Positions 1-7,758 are shown, counted from the first letter of the stretch. The stretch: 18,299 bases of DNA from Actinomycetes bacterium (GCA_024227975.1 JAAETV010000125.1:1-18299); one strand, 5' to 3'. The notes: generated by a model not told the origin, from the letters alone. Numbers and translations are program-made.

Positions 1-234
1 CACCCTTTCTTCATCGAGAGGGGAGCGGTCAGAACGGTGAACGATCCACTTGCTGGCCGGGTCACCATCCCCGGATTCCCCATCAAGTTCTCCGATGCTC
101 CCCCCGAACCCGACCTGGCTACCCACGCCCTTGGTCAAGACAATGAAGCCGTGCTTGGCGACATGCTCGGCTACGACGAAGCCACCATCGCCGCCCTGAC
201 CGCAGAGGGCATCATTGTCTCCAAGCAGCACTGA
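1..234 (+). CDS. CaiB/BaiF family CoA-transferase, C-terminal fragment (cut by window edge)
   Basis: The reading frame is open from base 1 and ends at TGA 232-234, giving the last 77 residues of a longer protein. The GTG at 37 is an internal valine, since the frame upstream already fits the family. The pattern (a valine-aspartate-proline stretch, then IPGFPIKFSDAPPEP, then LG-hexapeptide-VLGDMLGYDEATIAAL and a final EGII) is the typical C-terminal end of class III CoA-transferases, which move CoA between organic acids through an aspartyl-CoA thioester. The catalytic Asp and CoA-binding part lie outside the window, so the substrate cannot be told. The methylmalonyl-CoA epimerase gene follows on the same strand after 88 bases. 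Confidence 0.8.
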   Translation, partial: HPFFIERGAVRTVNDPLAGRVTIPGFPIKFSDAPPEPDLATHALGQDNEAVLGDMLGYDEATIAALTAEGIIVSKQH

Positions 235-281
235 TCATCGTGAGGTGTCGGGCTGAGTTCTAGTGGGGCCAGGTCGTCCCG

Positions 282-287
282 TACTAT
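282..287 (+). promoter_or_regulatory. Possible -10 box for the epimerase gene
   Basis: TACTAT matches the TATAAT consensus at four of six bases, about 35 nt before the chosen ATG at 323. No convincing -35 element is visible. The box lies in the 88-bp gap after the CoA-transferase, so the epimerase could have its own promoter or be co-transcribed. Confidence 0.25.
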
Positions 288-322
288 GCGGGCCAAGTAC
301 CTGCTTGCCCTGGGAGCCCCTG

Positions 323-724
323 ATGATCCTGACTGAAATCGACCATGTCGCTATTGCCGTCCACGACATCGAAGCCGCCATTGGCTTCTACACCTCGGCG
401 TTCGGGGCCACGGTCGAGCATCGGGAGAGCATCGAGCGCGATGGGGTCGACGAGGCCCTGCTCAAGGTGGCCGAGAGCTATATCCAGCTGATCACGGGCA
501 GCCGCGACGACTCGCCGATCACCAAGTACCTGGCCAAGCGGGGGGAAGGTCTACACCATGTCGGCTATCGGGTCGACGATTGTGCTGTCGCTCTAGGGGC
601 AATGGTCGCCGCCGGTGCCACTCCTATTGATGGCGAGCCCCGGCCGGGCTCTCGCGGGACCACCATTGCCTTCATCCACCCCAAGGGAGCATTCGGAACC
701 CTGATCGAGCTGGTTCAGGAGTAG
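323..724 (+). CDS. mce: Methylmalonyl-CoA epimerase (VOC superfamily)
   Basis: A 133-aa glyoxalase/VOC-fold metalloenzyme predicted to interconvert (2S)- and (2R)-methylmalonyl-CoA in the propionyl-CoA to succinyl-CoA route in the cytoplasm. Two beta-alpha-beta-beta-beta repeats are visible. Candidate metal ligands sit where the family has them: His8 (EIDHVAIAV), Gln55 (SYIQLITGS), His79 (GLHHVGYRV) and Glu129 (GTLIELVQE). The length is normal for the family. The frame is open from 263, but I chose ATG 323 because the family starts close to the first His and because GGGAG (312-316) stands 6 nt upstream. The nearby CoA-transferase fits acyl-CoA metabolism. Another VOC dioxygenase or isomerase is less likely given the four ligands and their spacing. 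Confidence 0.88.
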   Translation: MILTEIDHVAIAVHDIEAAIGFYTSAFGATVEHRESIERDGVDEALLKVAESYIQLITGSRDDSPITKYLAKRGEGLHHVGYRVDDCAVALGAMVAAGATPIDGEPRPGSRGTTIAFIHPKGAFGTLIELVQE

Positions 725-798
725 CCCCACTACGGGAACCAAGTGGCGATTCATCGACAGACTTGTCGATTCAGGTAGATTCACCTATGGAGTTGGGC

Positions 799-804
799 TA
801 GATT
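799..804 (+). promoter_or_regulatory. Possible -10 box for the subtilase gene
   Basis: TAGATT fits the actinobacterial TANNNT pattern and matches TATAAT at four of six bases. It would start transcription near 811, leaving a leader of about 68 nt before the preferred ATG at 879. No clear -35 is seen, so this is only a candidate. Confidence 0.25.
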
Positions 805-878
805 GCCTACAAGACGCCACCGGTGTCCCTCGGCTGATGGCGTGGCAGCAGATATCCAACAACATTACGAGGATGGAA

Positions 879-3830
879 ATGAGAAGGCGTATCTACGCAA
901 TTCTTGCTGTACTTGCCGTTTTTGCTGCCCTGCTAACGGGAGGAGTCGCTGAAGCGGGTGAGCTTGAAACGACCGAACCCGGTGATGCCAAGATCATCGA
1001 AGAGAGCGACACCGGGAGCTATATCGTCGTCTTGGAAGATGAACCGGTTGTAGCTGAGGTCGGTGCCGACAACCTCGGTTCGGCCGAGGCTGAGGCCCTA
1101 TCCGAGGAGATGGAAGACTCCCACGACGAGGTCATGTCTGCGGCCGGTGTTAGCACCGATGACAAGGTCCAGGACTTCACGATCGCCCTCAATGGCTTTT
1201 CCGCCACCATGTCCCATGATGAGGCGGTCGCCGTGGCTGCTCAGTCAAAGGTGAGGTTGGTCATTCCCGACGAGTTGCATCAGGTCACCACTGACTCCAG
1301 CCGGGAGTTCCTCGGTCTGACCAAGGGAGGGGGAGCCTACAAATCCGGCATGACTGGTGAGGGCGTTGTCGTTGGTGTCATCGACACTGGCATCTGGCCC
1401 GAGCACCCCAGCTTCGCCGATACTGGCTACTCGGCCCCACCAATTGTCCTGGAGGACGTCCCGGGCCACCCGGCATGTGAGTTCGGCAATACAGCTCATC
1501 ATCCCGACGATGCCCCCTTCTCCTGCAACAACAAGCTCATCGGGGCTCGCCAGATGCTCGGCACCTACCGCGCCCTGATCGGAGCCGACGGGACCGAATT
1601 CGACTCCGCCCGCGACGACAACGGACATGGCACCCACACCGCATCCACTGCCGCCGGAAACGACAAGGTGAAGGCCTTCATCTTCGGTGAGAATGTGGGC
1701 AAGATCGGCGGAATCGCTCCTCGGGCTCACATAGTCGCCTACAAGGGCCTCGGAGAGCTCGGGGGCTTCACCTCCGACCTGGTTTCAGCCATCGACCAAG
1801 CCGTGGCCGACGGGGTCGACGTCATCAACTACTCAGTCGGAGGTGGTCCAGGGCTAACCAGTCCCGACGCCATCTCCATGCTTTTTGCCACTGCGGCCGG
1901 CGTCCACATTGCCACCTCAGCCGGCAACGCCGGACCGGGACCATCCACGCTCGGTGGCCCCGGTGATGCACCGTGGCTGACCACCGTCGGGGCCAGTACC
2001 CAGGAACGCTTCTTCGAAGGTCGCCTGAAGCTGGGCAACGGCTCGGAGTATGTCGGCGCATCGGTCACACAGCCCCTGGACACCAAGACGCCAATGGTCG
2101 ATGCTGCCGATGCTGGCGGCGACCTCTGTCTGCCTGACACCCTCGATCCCAACATGGTGGCAGGCAAGATCGTGTTGTGTCGTCGAGGCGCCATTGCCCG
2201 AGTGGCCAAGAGCCTCTCGGTGTATGAGGCCGGCGGGGTTGGCATGGTTCTGTACAACAACACCGACGACGACGATCTACACACTGATGCCCACTGGGTG
2301 CCATCGGTGATCCTCGATTTCACTCCGGGGTCGGCGGTCAAGAGTTACATCGCCAAGGCTGGGTCGAAGGCCAAGGCCAAGATCGAGGGCCCCGAGGTAG
2401 AGGACCACGAGAACGCCCCCAACATGGCCAGTTTCAGCTCGCGGGGCCCGAACCCTTCGAGCTCCGACGTCATCAAGCCTGACATCACGGCCCCTGGGGT
2501 TCAGATCGTGGCTGGAGGCTCACCCTTCGTCGACGTTGGGTCGGTGCCGGGCGAGCTGTTCCAAGCCATCGCTGGTACCTCGATGTCGAGTCCTCACGTC
2601 GCTGGAATGTATGCCTTGTTGGCCCAGGCTCATCCGGACTGGACGCCTGCCATGGCCAAGTCGGCCATCATGACGTCATCCAGTCAGGATGTGCGTGACA
2701 ACGACCGAGTCTCCCAAGCGGGGCCGTTCGCCATGGGCTCTGGTCACCTCGATCCGGGCAAGGTCAAAAAGAAGGGCTCGGCTTTCCGGCCCGGCCTTGT
2801 CTACGACGCTGGTCTGCTCGAGTACGCAGGTTTCACCTGTGGCGCCGACCTCGGCGTCTTCACCCCCGACAGTTGCACCTTCCTGGATTCGGTCGGGGTG
2901 CCGTTCGATGCCAGTGATCTGAACCTGCCGTCGATCGGCGTCGGTGAGCTTGCCGGGTCTCAGACCGTGGTCCGTACTGTCACCAGCGTTGCTGACAAGA
3001 CGGTGAGATTCAGGGCCAAGGTCGATGCTCCTGCTGGCTACGACGTGATCGTGAGCCCGGCCAGGATCAAGCTGGCTCCTGGCGAGTCGGCAACATTCGA
3101 AGTCACGATCACCAACGATGGATCTGGTGCGGCCAATGTCTGGAGCCACGGCTCACTGACATGGAAGGGCGGCGGATACGAGGTGTACAGCCCGATTGCG
3201 GTTCAGGGCGCCCTGTTCGACGCTCCGCCGTCGATCACGGGCGCCGGTACAGCTGGTTCGGCCAGTTTCGATGTCTTGTTCGGCTACACCGGTGCCTACT
3301 CTGCAGCAGCCCACGGGCTGGCGGGCGAGGTCGTGACCACTGACACGGTCGAGCAGGATCCGGATCAGACCTTCGATCCGAACGACGGCTATTCCAATGT
3401 CCACGACTTCGATCTGACCGGGGTCTCCCACTTCCGGTTGGCCCTACCTCCGGGTTCGACCGAGGACGAAGCCGATCTGGATGTCTTCGTCTTCGATCCA
3501 GCCGGCAATCAGGTTGCGACCAGTACCGCTGGTGGGACCAATGAGCTGATCGAATTGGTGGCGCCGTCCCCTGGTGTCTGGAGCGTCTACATCCATGGCT
3601 GGGCGACGATCGGGCCTGACTCGGACTATGACCTGTCGACATGGTCGGTGCCCGATACGGCTGGCAGCTTGAGTATCACGGCCGCCCCGACGGCCGCCGT
3701 CATCGGCAATATCGACACCATTGATGTTGCCTGGACCGGTCTCTCCGCCGGCGTCGAGTATTTGGGCGCCGTTGCCCACAGCGATGGGGCCGGCGTGATC
3801 GGCTTCACCCTGGTGGAGGTCAGCGGCTGA
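879..3830 (+). CDS. Secreted subtilisin-like serine protease (S8) with I9 propeptide, PA insert and PPC-like tail
   Basis: A 983-aa exported protease. Order of parts: signal peptide (about 1-26, Arg-rich start, hydrophobic core, AEA end); I9 propeptide (about 47-135); S8 catalytic domain with Asp169 (GVIDTGIWPEHPSF), His250 (GHGTHTAS), oxyanion Asn350 (SAGNAGPG) and Ser568 (GTSMSSPHVAG); a PA domain inserted between Asn and Ser (about 400-505); a fibronectin-III-like domain (about 670-776); and a PPC-like beta domain (about 839-922, with DLDVFVFDPAGN). SFSSRGPNP and IKPDITAPGV are hallmarks of the plant cucumisin/pyrolysin-type branch. The frame is open from ATG 837, but ATG 879 has GAGG (869-872) 6 nt upstream and places the signal peptide at the N-terminus. 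No LPXTG or C-terminal membrane anchor is seen, so it is probably released or bound non-covalently. The gene appears monocistronic, with a strong hairpin after it. Confidence 0.93.
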   Translation: MRRRIYAILAVLAVFAALLTGGVAEAGELETTEPGDAKIIEESDTGSYIVVLEDEPVVAEVGADNLGSAEAEALSEEMEDSHDEVMSAAGVSTDDKVQDFTIALNGFSATMSHDEAVAVAAQSKVRLVIPDELHQVTTDSSREFLGLTKGGGAYKSGMTGEGVVVGVIDTGIWPEHPSFADTGYSAPPIVLEDVPGHPACEFGNTAHHPDDAPFSCNNKLIGARQMLGTYRALIGADGTEFDSARDDNGHGTHTASTAAGNDKVKAFIFGENVGKIGGIAPRAHIVAYKGLGELGGFTSDLVSAIDQAVADGVDVINYSVGGGPGLTSPDAISMLFATAAGVHIATSAGNAGPGPSTLGGPGDAPWLTTVGASTQERFFEGRLKLGNGSEYVGASVTQPLDTKTPMVDAADAGGDLCLPDTLDPNMVAGKIVLCRRGAIARVAKSLSVYEAGGVGMVLYNNTDDDDLHTDAHWVPSVILDFTPGSAVKSYIAKAGSKAKAKIEGPEVEDHENAPNMASFSSRGPNPSSSDVIKPDITAPGVQIVAGGSPFVDVGSVPGELFQAIAGTSMSSPHVAGMYALLAQAHPDWTPAMAKSAIMTSSSQDVRDNDRVSQAGPFAMGSGHLDPGKVKKKGSAFRPGLVYDAGLLEYAGFTCGADLGVFTPDSCTFLDSVGVPFDASDLNLPSIGVGELAGSQTVVRTVTSVADKTVRFRAKVDAPAGYDVIVSPARIKLAPGESATFEVTITNDGSGAANVWSHGSLTWKGGGYEVYSPIAVQGALFDAPPSITGAGTAGSASFDVLFGYTGAYSAAAHGLAGEVVTTDTVEQDPDQTFDPNDGYSNVHDFDLTGVSHFRLALPPGSTEDEADLDVFVFDPAGNQVATSTAGGTNELIELVAPSPGVWSVYIHGWATIGPDSDYDLSTWSVPDTAGSLSITAAPTAAVIGNIDTIDVAWTGLSAGVEYLGAVAHSDGAGVIGFTLVEVSG

Positions 3831-3844
3831 CCTGAGCTCATTCG

Positions 3845-3876
3845 CGGGGTGGGGTTCTGGTTGGGGCCCCACCCCG
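3845..3876. terminator. Perfect 10-bp hairpin between convergent genes
   Basis: CGGGGTGGGG at 3845-3854 is the exact reverse complement of CCCCACCCCG at 3867-3876, with a 12-nt loop. It lies in the 69-bp gap between the ends of the subtilase (+) and lipoprotein (-) genes, so it could end transcription from both sides. It has no T-tract on either strand, so it would work as a GC-rich hairpin terminator or with Rho. Confidence 0.6.
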
Positions 3877-3899
3877 AAGGGTGCTCTGCCTCTGGCCCC

Positions 3900-4499
3900 T
3901 CAGCCCTGTTCCCGCAAGATGCTGGTGCAGGGGAAGGGGCCACGGGTACCACCCGAGTGGTACCAGTAGGTCTTGGTGTTGGCGATGAGCTCGATGACGG
4001 AACCGTCGGTCACGACCTGGGTGTACTGCATCCCCGGTTGGGGGCATCCGGCACTGGAGTCACGCCATTGGACGAGCCGGGCCGACTGAACCGTGATATC
4101 TGACTTGGCCAGAGATTCACTGGCAACGAGCTGGTCGACGGCATCATCTATGAACGGTTGAAGCCCAGGGTCGATGGATCCCGTGCCCCGTATCGGTTCT
4201 CCGCCACCTGGGTCGTCGGTACTCACGCTGGTTGAGCCCCCCTCGCTTGTCGTCGTTGACGACGTTGTCGGAGCCGAGCTTGAGGTAGTCGAGCCCTTCT
4301 CGGTTGAACTGGTAGTGGCGAGCGTCGTCTCTTCTGCCTCATGGTTGGCCGTTGTGTCGTCGCCAACCGTCGCTCCAGCTTCGTTGCTTGTGGTTGAATC
4401 GTCGCCAGTCGTGGACTCGTCTGACGATTGACCACATGCCGAGAACAGCAGAACGGTCGCACCGACGATGACACCGACTCGGTCCATTCTTCTGATCAT
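3900..4499 (-). CDS. Lipoprotein with Thr/Ser-rich linker and a Cys-containing C-terminal domain, function unknown
   Basis: A 199-aa predicted lipoprotein. An N-terminal hydrophobic segment ends in LLFSAC, so Cys22 is the likely lipid-modified residue (Phe at -3 is unusual; Ser and Ala at -2 and -1 are normal). Residues about 24-100 are low-complexity Thr/Ser/Glu/Asp, a typical wall-spanning linker. The C-terminal domain (about 106-199) carries VQWRDSSAGCPQPGMQYTQV and later YWYHSGG and PFPC. Its two cysteines (152, 191) probably form a disulfide outside the cell. I recall this W-x-D...GCP-x-PGM...YHxG...C pattern from actinobacterial proteins of unknown function. The start is well supported by GGAGG at 4508-4512, 8 nt from the ATG. 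It follows the Ldh-family gene by 44 bp and may be co-transcribed. Confidence 0.85.
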   Translation of the reverse strand: MIRRMDRVGVIVGATVLLFSACGQSSDESTTGDDSTTSNEAGATVGDDTTANHEAEETTLATTSSTEKGSTTSSSAPTTSSTTTSEGGSTSVSTDDPGGGEPIRGTGSIDPGLQPFIDDAVDQLVASESLAKSDITVQSARLVQWRDSSAGCPQPGMQYTQVVTDGSVIELIANTKTYWYHSGGTRGPFPCTSILREQG

Positions 4500-4507
4500 G
4501 GAGCATT

Positions 4508-4512
4508 CCTCC
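4508..4512 (-). promoter_or_regulatory. Ribosome binding site of the lipoprotein gene
   Basis: GGAGG on the minus strand, 8 nt before ATG 4499. It is one of the best Shine-Dalgarno sequences in the window and fixes the start at the first Met, ahead of a second in-frame Met four codons on. Confidence 0.7.
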
Positions 4513-4543
4513 GCCGTCAGAAGTGAACACTAGTGGTTCAAGA

Positions 4544-5623
4544 TCAGAGATGGTGGTCGGCCCCGACTTCAGCCGCGGTGTCCTTGAAGTACTGGACGAC
4601 GTCGGGGTGGTAGGGGATTCCGTTGGCTCGTCGTTCCTGCTCGGTTTCATGTTCGGCCAACCCGGCATACAGCACCCGTTCATGGCTCTCAACCGGCGGG
4701 GTTTCTCTCAGGCCTTTGAGGAATTGGGCCATGTGCTGATCGAAGTCATCGGGGTCGCAGAAGGCATCGATCTTGTAGGCCAGGAAGTGGTGCGAAACAT
4801 CGCCCATGGGACGGACGAATCCTGGAGGGTCACCTCCGAGTAGCCCGCACAAGATGTCGACCATCACCGCCAGGCTGTAGCCCTTGTGGGAGCCCCCATC
4901 GCGGGTACCCCCAGTCGGAAGCATGAAGAAGCTCTCGGGGACCTGCGACTCGGTCATTATGGGTGTTCCGTCTGATCCTGCGATCCACCCTGGGGCCACC
5001 GTGGCTCCCAGCCGTTGGGCAATGCGGATCTTGTTCCCGGCGACCGAGCTCATCGAGGCGTCGAACACGAATGGGGCTTCATCGCCGCCGGCGACGGCGA
5101 TGGAGATCGGGTTGAGCCCAACCATGGGCTTGGCCCCGAAGGTCGGGAGCACCATCAGCCCTCCGATGGTCATCGACACCCCGATCATGCCGTGTTCGAT
5201 GGCCCGATGGGCGTGGTAGGAGGCCGCCCCATAGTGGCGGCCATTGGTGACCGAGACGGCCCCGATCCCGCACTCGTCGGCCTTGGCTATGGCCAGGTCC
5301 ATGGCCCGGGGGCCCGTCACCAACCCGAGGCCTCCGTCATCGTCGATGGTGGCAACGGCCGCCGCCTCCCGTATCACCTTGGGTGAGGGCGTGCGATTGA
5401 TGAAGTTCTCACCGAACCAATACATATAGATCGGGAACATGTTCGACACCCCATGGGAGTCGATGCCCCGAATGTCGGCATAGAGGAGGGTGTCGGCCGC
5501 TTGGACGGCGTCGGCCTCGGGCAGCCCAACGGCGATCAGGATCTGTTCGACGGTGAAGCGCATATCGGCCTCAGCCACCCGAACCGCAATCTCATCAGGA
5601 ACCGTGAACCGTGCTTCGACCAT
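4544..5623 (-). CDS. Ldh family NAD(P)-dependent 2-hydroxyacid dehydrogenase (malate/L-lactate dehydrogenase type 2)
   Basis: A 359-aa full-length member of the Ldh_2 family (malate, L-lactate, ureidoglycolate, sulfolactate and related dehydrogenases), which oxidise a 2-hydroxyacid to the 2-oxoacid in the cytoplasm. Family motifs are present: ADIRGIDSHGVS with His57, TNGRHYGAASYHA (about 126-138), GLNPISIAV in place of the usual GTNP (about 169-177), FDASMSSVAGNK (about 187-198) and GGSHKGYSLA (243-252). The start at ATG 5623 is supported by AGGGAG 8 nt upstream, which overlaps the stop codon of the preceding TPP enzyme gene, so the two are probably translationally coupled. The substrate cannot be told from sequence. 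Pairing with a TPP enzyme suggests that its 2-oxoacid product is then decarboxylated or ligated. Confidence 0.9.
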   Translation of the reverse strand: MVEARFTVPDEIAVRVAEADMRFTVEQILIAVGLPEADAVQAADTLLYADIRGIDSHGVSNMFPIYMYWFGENFINRTPSPKVIREAAAVATIDDDGGLGLVTGPRAMDLAIAKADECGIGAVSVTNGRHYGAASYHAHRAIEHGMIGVSMTIGGLMVLPTFGAKPMVGLNPISIAVAGGDEAPFVFDASMSSVAGNKIRIAQRLGATVAPGWIAGSDGTPIMTESQVPESFFMLPTGGTRDGGSHKGYSLAVMVDILCGLLGGDPPGFVRPMGDVSHHFLAYKIDAFCDPDDFDQHMAQFLKGLRETPPVESHERVLYAGLAEHETEQERRANGIPYHPDVVQYFKDTAAEVGADHHL

Positions 5624-5631
5624 GATCGGGG

Positions 5632-5637
5632 CTCCCT
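5632..5637 (-). promoter_or_regulatory. Ribosome binding site overlapping the upstream stop codon
   Basis: AGGGAG on the minus strand, 8 nt before the Ldh-family ATG. Its first two bases are the last two of the TPP enzyme's TAG (5636-5638). This implies that ribosomes ending on the first gene restart on the second, keeping the two enzymes in step. Confidence 0.65.
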
Positions 5638-7270
5638 AGAACGTCGAGTAGGTGATCTCTTTGTCGGTGATGAACTCGATGAGGGCGGGGACACCCTCCT
5701 CGGTCTTGGCGATACCCCGCTGGAGAGCGGCCACGATGTCGTTCGGGTCCTCGACCCGTTCGCCGTAGCCGCCGAAGGCCTCGGCCATATTGGCGTAGTG
5801 ACCCGAGATGGTGGTGCTGCCGTACTTCTCTTCCGCTACCTGCATGATGGGGATCTCGATGGCCATGGAGAAGTTGTTCAACAAGATCGACAGGATCGGA
5901 ATCCGTTCCCGCGCCGCTGTCTCGAAGTCCATGCCGGTGAAGCCGATGGCGGCGTCGCCCCACACATTGATGCAGAGCTTGTCGGGGTGGGCCAGCTTGG
6001 CTCCCATAGCCAGACCGAGTCCGTAGCCGAGCTGGGTCGTCTTGCCCCAGCCCAGATAGCTGAGAGGGCTGACGGCATCGAAGAACGGGGACATCTGATC
6101 CCGGGGGCTGCCGGCATCGTGAGTGACGATGCAGTTCGACTTGTCGACCAGGCGGTCGAGCTCGCTGACAACCCGGTAGGGGTTGATGGGAGCATCATTG
6201 TTGTTGAGCTTGGGGGCCCAATCGTCGAGCCACGAAGCCTTGGCCGCTGCGATCTCATCGCTGACCCCGGCCCTGGCTTCGGCCGCGGGATGGGGGCCGG
6301 AACCGATGGTGTCGATCATGGCCCGCAGGGTGAGCTGGGCATCACCGACCATGGCGTGCTCGACCCGAACGTCTTTCTGGATATCGCCGGGGTTGCCAGT
6401 GGAATGGATGACGGTGGCGGTTGATGGCATCCGCTGACCAAACCCGGTCCGGGTCAGGCTGGCCCCAACGGCGAAGATCACGTCGGCCCCGTCGAGGAAG
6501 TCTCGGACCTGTCGGCCGATCGTTCGGCCGGCGGTGCCGAGGGAGAGGGCATGGTCCTCGGGGAACGCGGACTTGCCGGCCAATGTGGTGGTGACCGGGA
6601 TCTGGAGCAGTTCGGCCAGCTCCATCAGCTCATCCCAGGCCTTGGCGTAGTGGACTCCTTGGCCGGCGTAGATCACGGGGCTGGACGCGGAGGTCAGCAT
6701 CTCGGCCGCCCTGGTCACCGCGGCGGGGTCGGGTCCGGAGCGGGTAGCGAAGGAGGGGACGTAGGTGTCGGTCGGGTCGTTGGCCTCATGGCCGAACACG
6801 TCGGCCGCGACCTCAATGACGACGGGTCGGGGTGGGCCGTTGCGCAAGGCGGAGAAGCCCCGCAACATCGACTCCTCGACCATCTTGGCGTCGCCGATGT
6901 GGTCGGTGAGCTTGGCCACCCCCTTCATCTGACGCCATGAGGAGAAGTTGGGGTCGACGTTCATCACCCGGGTCGGGTAGCCCATGGGGATGACCATCAA
7001 TGGCACCGATTCGCCGTAGGCCTGGGCCACCCCGCCGTAGGCGTTCTCGGCACCGGGGCCGTGCTGCATGCAGAACACCCCGAGCTTCTCACCGGAGCTG
7101 AGACGGCTATAGGCATCAGCCATGTGCAGGCCGACCCGTTCCTGGCGAACGATCACGGTTCGGATGTCGACTTCGGCCGCAGCCTCGATCAATGGATTCA
7201 CCGGGTAGGCGAAGAGGATCTCGACCCCTTCAGCCTTGAGAATTCGGGCAATGGCCTGGGCCACGTTCAC
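5636..7270 (-). CDS. Thiamine-pyrophosphate-dependent enzyme (acetolactate synthase / 2-oxoacid decarboxylase superfamily)
   Basis: A 544-aa protein with the three-domain layout of the POX/ALS/benzoylformate decarboxylase superfamily: PYR domain (about 1-165) with the TPP-activating Glu44 (VRQERVGLHMADAYSR), central Rossmann-like domain (about 180-320) and PP domain (about 370-535). The metal/diphosphate motif begins WGDAAIGFTGMDFETA (437-452) and ends with Asn465-Asn466, so it is GDA-x25-NN instead of GDG-x-NN. The GFxGMxxETxxR part recalls oxalyl-CoA decarboxylase and 2-hydroxyacyl-CoA lyase, while the rest is generic. The start is GTG 7270 with AAGGGG 8 nt upstream. It is the first gene of a unit with the Ldh-family dehydrogenase, 12 bp downstream. 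Candidate roles are 2-oxoacid decarboxylase, acyloin synthase or acyl-CoA lyase. The substrate is unknown. Confidence 0.88.
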   Translation of the reverse strand: MNVAQAIARILKAEGVEILFAYPVNPLIEAAAEVDIRTVIVRQERVGLHMADAYSRLSSGEKLGVFCMQHGPGAENAYGGVAQAYGESVPLMVIPMGYPTRVMNVDPNFSSWRQMKGVAKLTDHIGDAKMVEESMLRGFSALRNGPPRPVVIEVAADVFGHEANDPTDTYVPSFATRSGPDPAAVTRAAEMLTSASSPVIYAGQGVHYAKAWDELMELAELLQIPVTTTLAGKSAFPEDHALSLGTAGRTIGRQVRDFLDGADVIFAVGASLTRTGFGQRMPSTATVIHSTGNPGDIQKDVRVEHAMVGDAQLTLRAMIDTIGSGPHPAAEARAGVSDEIAAAKASWLDDWAPKLNNNDAPINPYRVVSELDRLVDKSNCIVTHDAGSPRDQMSPFFDAVSPLSYLGWGKTTQLGYGLGLAMGAKLAHPDKLCINVWGDAAIGFTGMDFETAARERIPILSILLNNFSMAIEIPIMQVAEEKYGSTTISGHYANMAEAFGGYGERVEDPNDIVAALQRGIAKTEEGVPALIEFITDKEITYSTF

Positions 7271-7278
7271 AGCAAGTT

Positions 7279-7284
7279 CCCCTT
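7279..7284 (-). promoter_or_regulatory. Ribosome binding site of the TPP enzyme gene
   Basis: AAGGGG on the minus strand, 8 nt before the GTG start at 7270. It supports the GTG over later codons and means that the TPP gene's leader runs into the divergent PIN-domain reading frame. Confidence 0.6.
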
Positions 7285-7287
7285 CGT

Positions 7288-7668
7288 GTGTCGTCCGCTC
7301 GTGAGCTGGATTCGACCTTAGCTCCGGCTGCGTGTCGGAGCCTTTTCGTGACCCGGGTGGGCACCGATCGGGTGCTGGTTCTCAATACCACCCGGGCTGA
7401 GGCCCTGATCCACCCGACCCGGCTCGGGAGGTTTGATGCCGTCGATGCGGAGCTTGATCGGCTGGGCTTCGAGACCTGTGTCCTCGACAACGACGTCGCC
7501 AATCGGGCCCGTCAACTCCAGGCGACCCATGGGAACAAGAACTTCCCGATGGTAGATGCCGCTGTCGTTGCCCTTGGTGTGGAGTTGGGTTGCCCGGTCA
7601 TCACAGCCGATACCAAGTGGCCCGAGATCCCGAAGGCTGCGATGGAGACGATCTCGTTGGACCGATGA
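7288..7668 (+). CDS. PIN-domain (VapC-like) protein with shortened N-terminus, possibly decayed
   Basis: Residues about 29-126 read like the second two-thirds of a PIN-domain ribonuclease: VLNTTRAEALIHPTRLGR with acidic Glu38, NFPMVDAAVVALGVELG with an Asp, then PVITADTKW with the final Asp. The first part is poor. The hydrophobic strand before the first catalytic Asp is missing; an LDSTLAP stretch (Asp8) could be a remnant, but helix 1 looks shortened by about ten residues. The frame is closed by a stop at 7237-7239, so no more protein can be added upstream. GTG 7288 has no Shine-Dalgarno and lies only 17 bp from the divergent TPP gene start, even overlapping that gene's leader. There is no adjacent antitoxin gene. 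It may be a 5'-truncated, inactive VapC; coding-like codon use continues to the end. Confidence 0.55.
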   Translation: MSSARELDSTLAPAACRSLFVTRVGTDRVLVLNTTRAEALIHPTRLGRFDAVDAELDRLGFETCVLDNDVANRARQLQATHGNKNFPMVDAAVVALGVELGCPVITADTKWPEIPKAAMETISLDR

Positions 7669-7758
7669 GCCTTTGGCGGTCGCAGTCCACCCAGATATTC
7701 AGCCGACCGGCCACTGGCGGCAACTTTCAGCTCGCTTTCAGTCGCTTCCGCGGCGTCC

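Noticed and set aside
37..234. A 65-aa gene starting at GTG 37
   Set aside because: The same frame is open to base 1 and the residues before it also fit the CoA-transferase family, so this is the end of a longer gene cut by the window.
5453..6424. Long plus-strand open frame (323 aa) across the TPP and Ldh genes
   Set aside because: It is antisense to two clear enzymes. It is rich in Gly, Asp, Val and His, as expected from the mirror of GC-biased codons, and shows no family motif.
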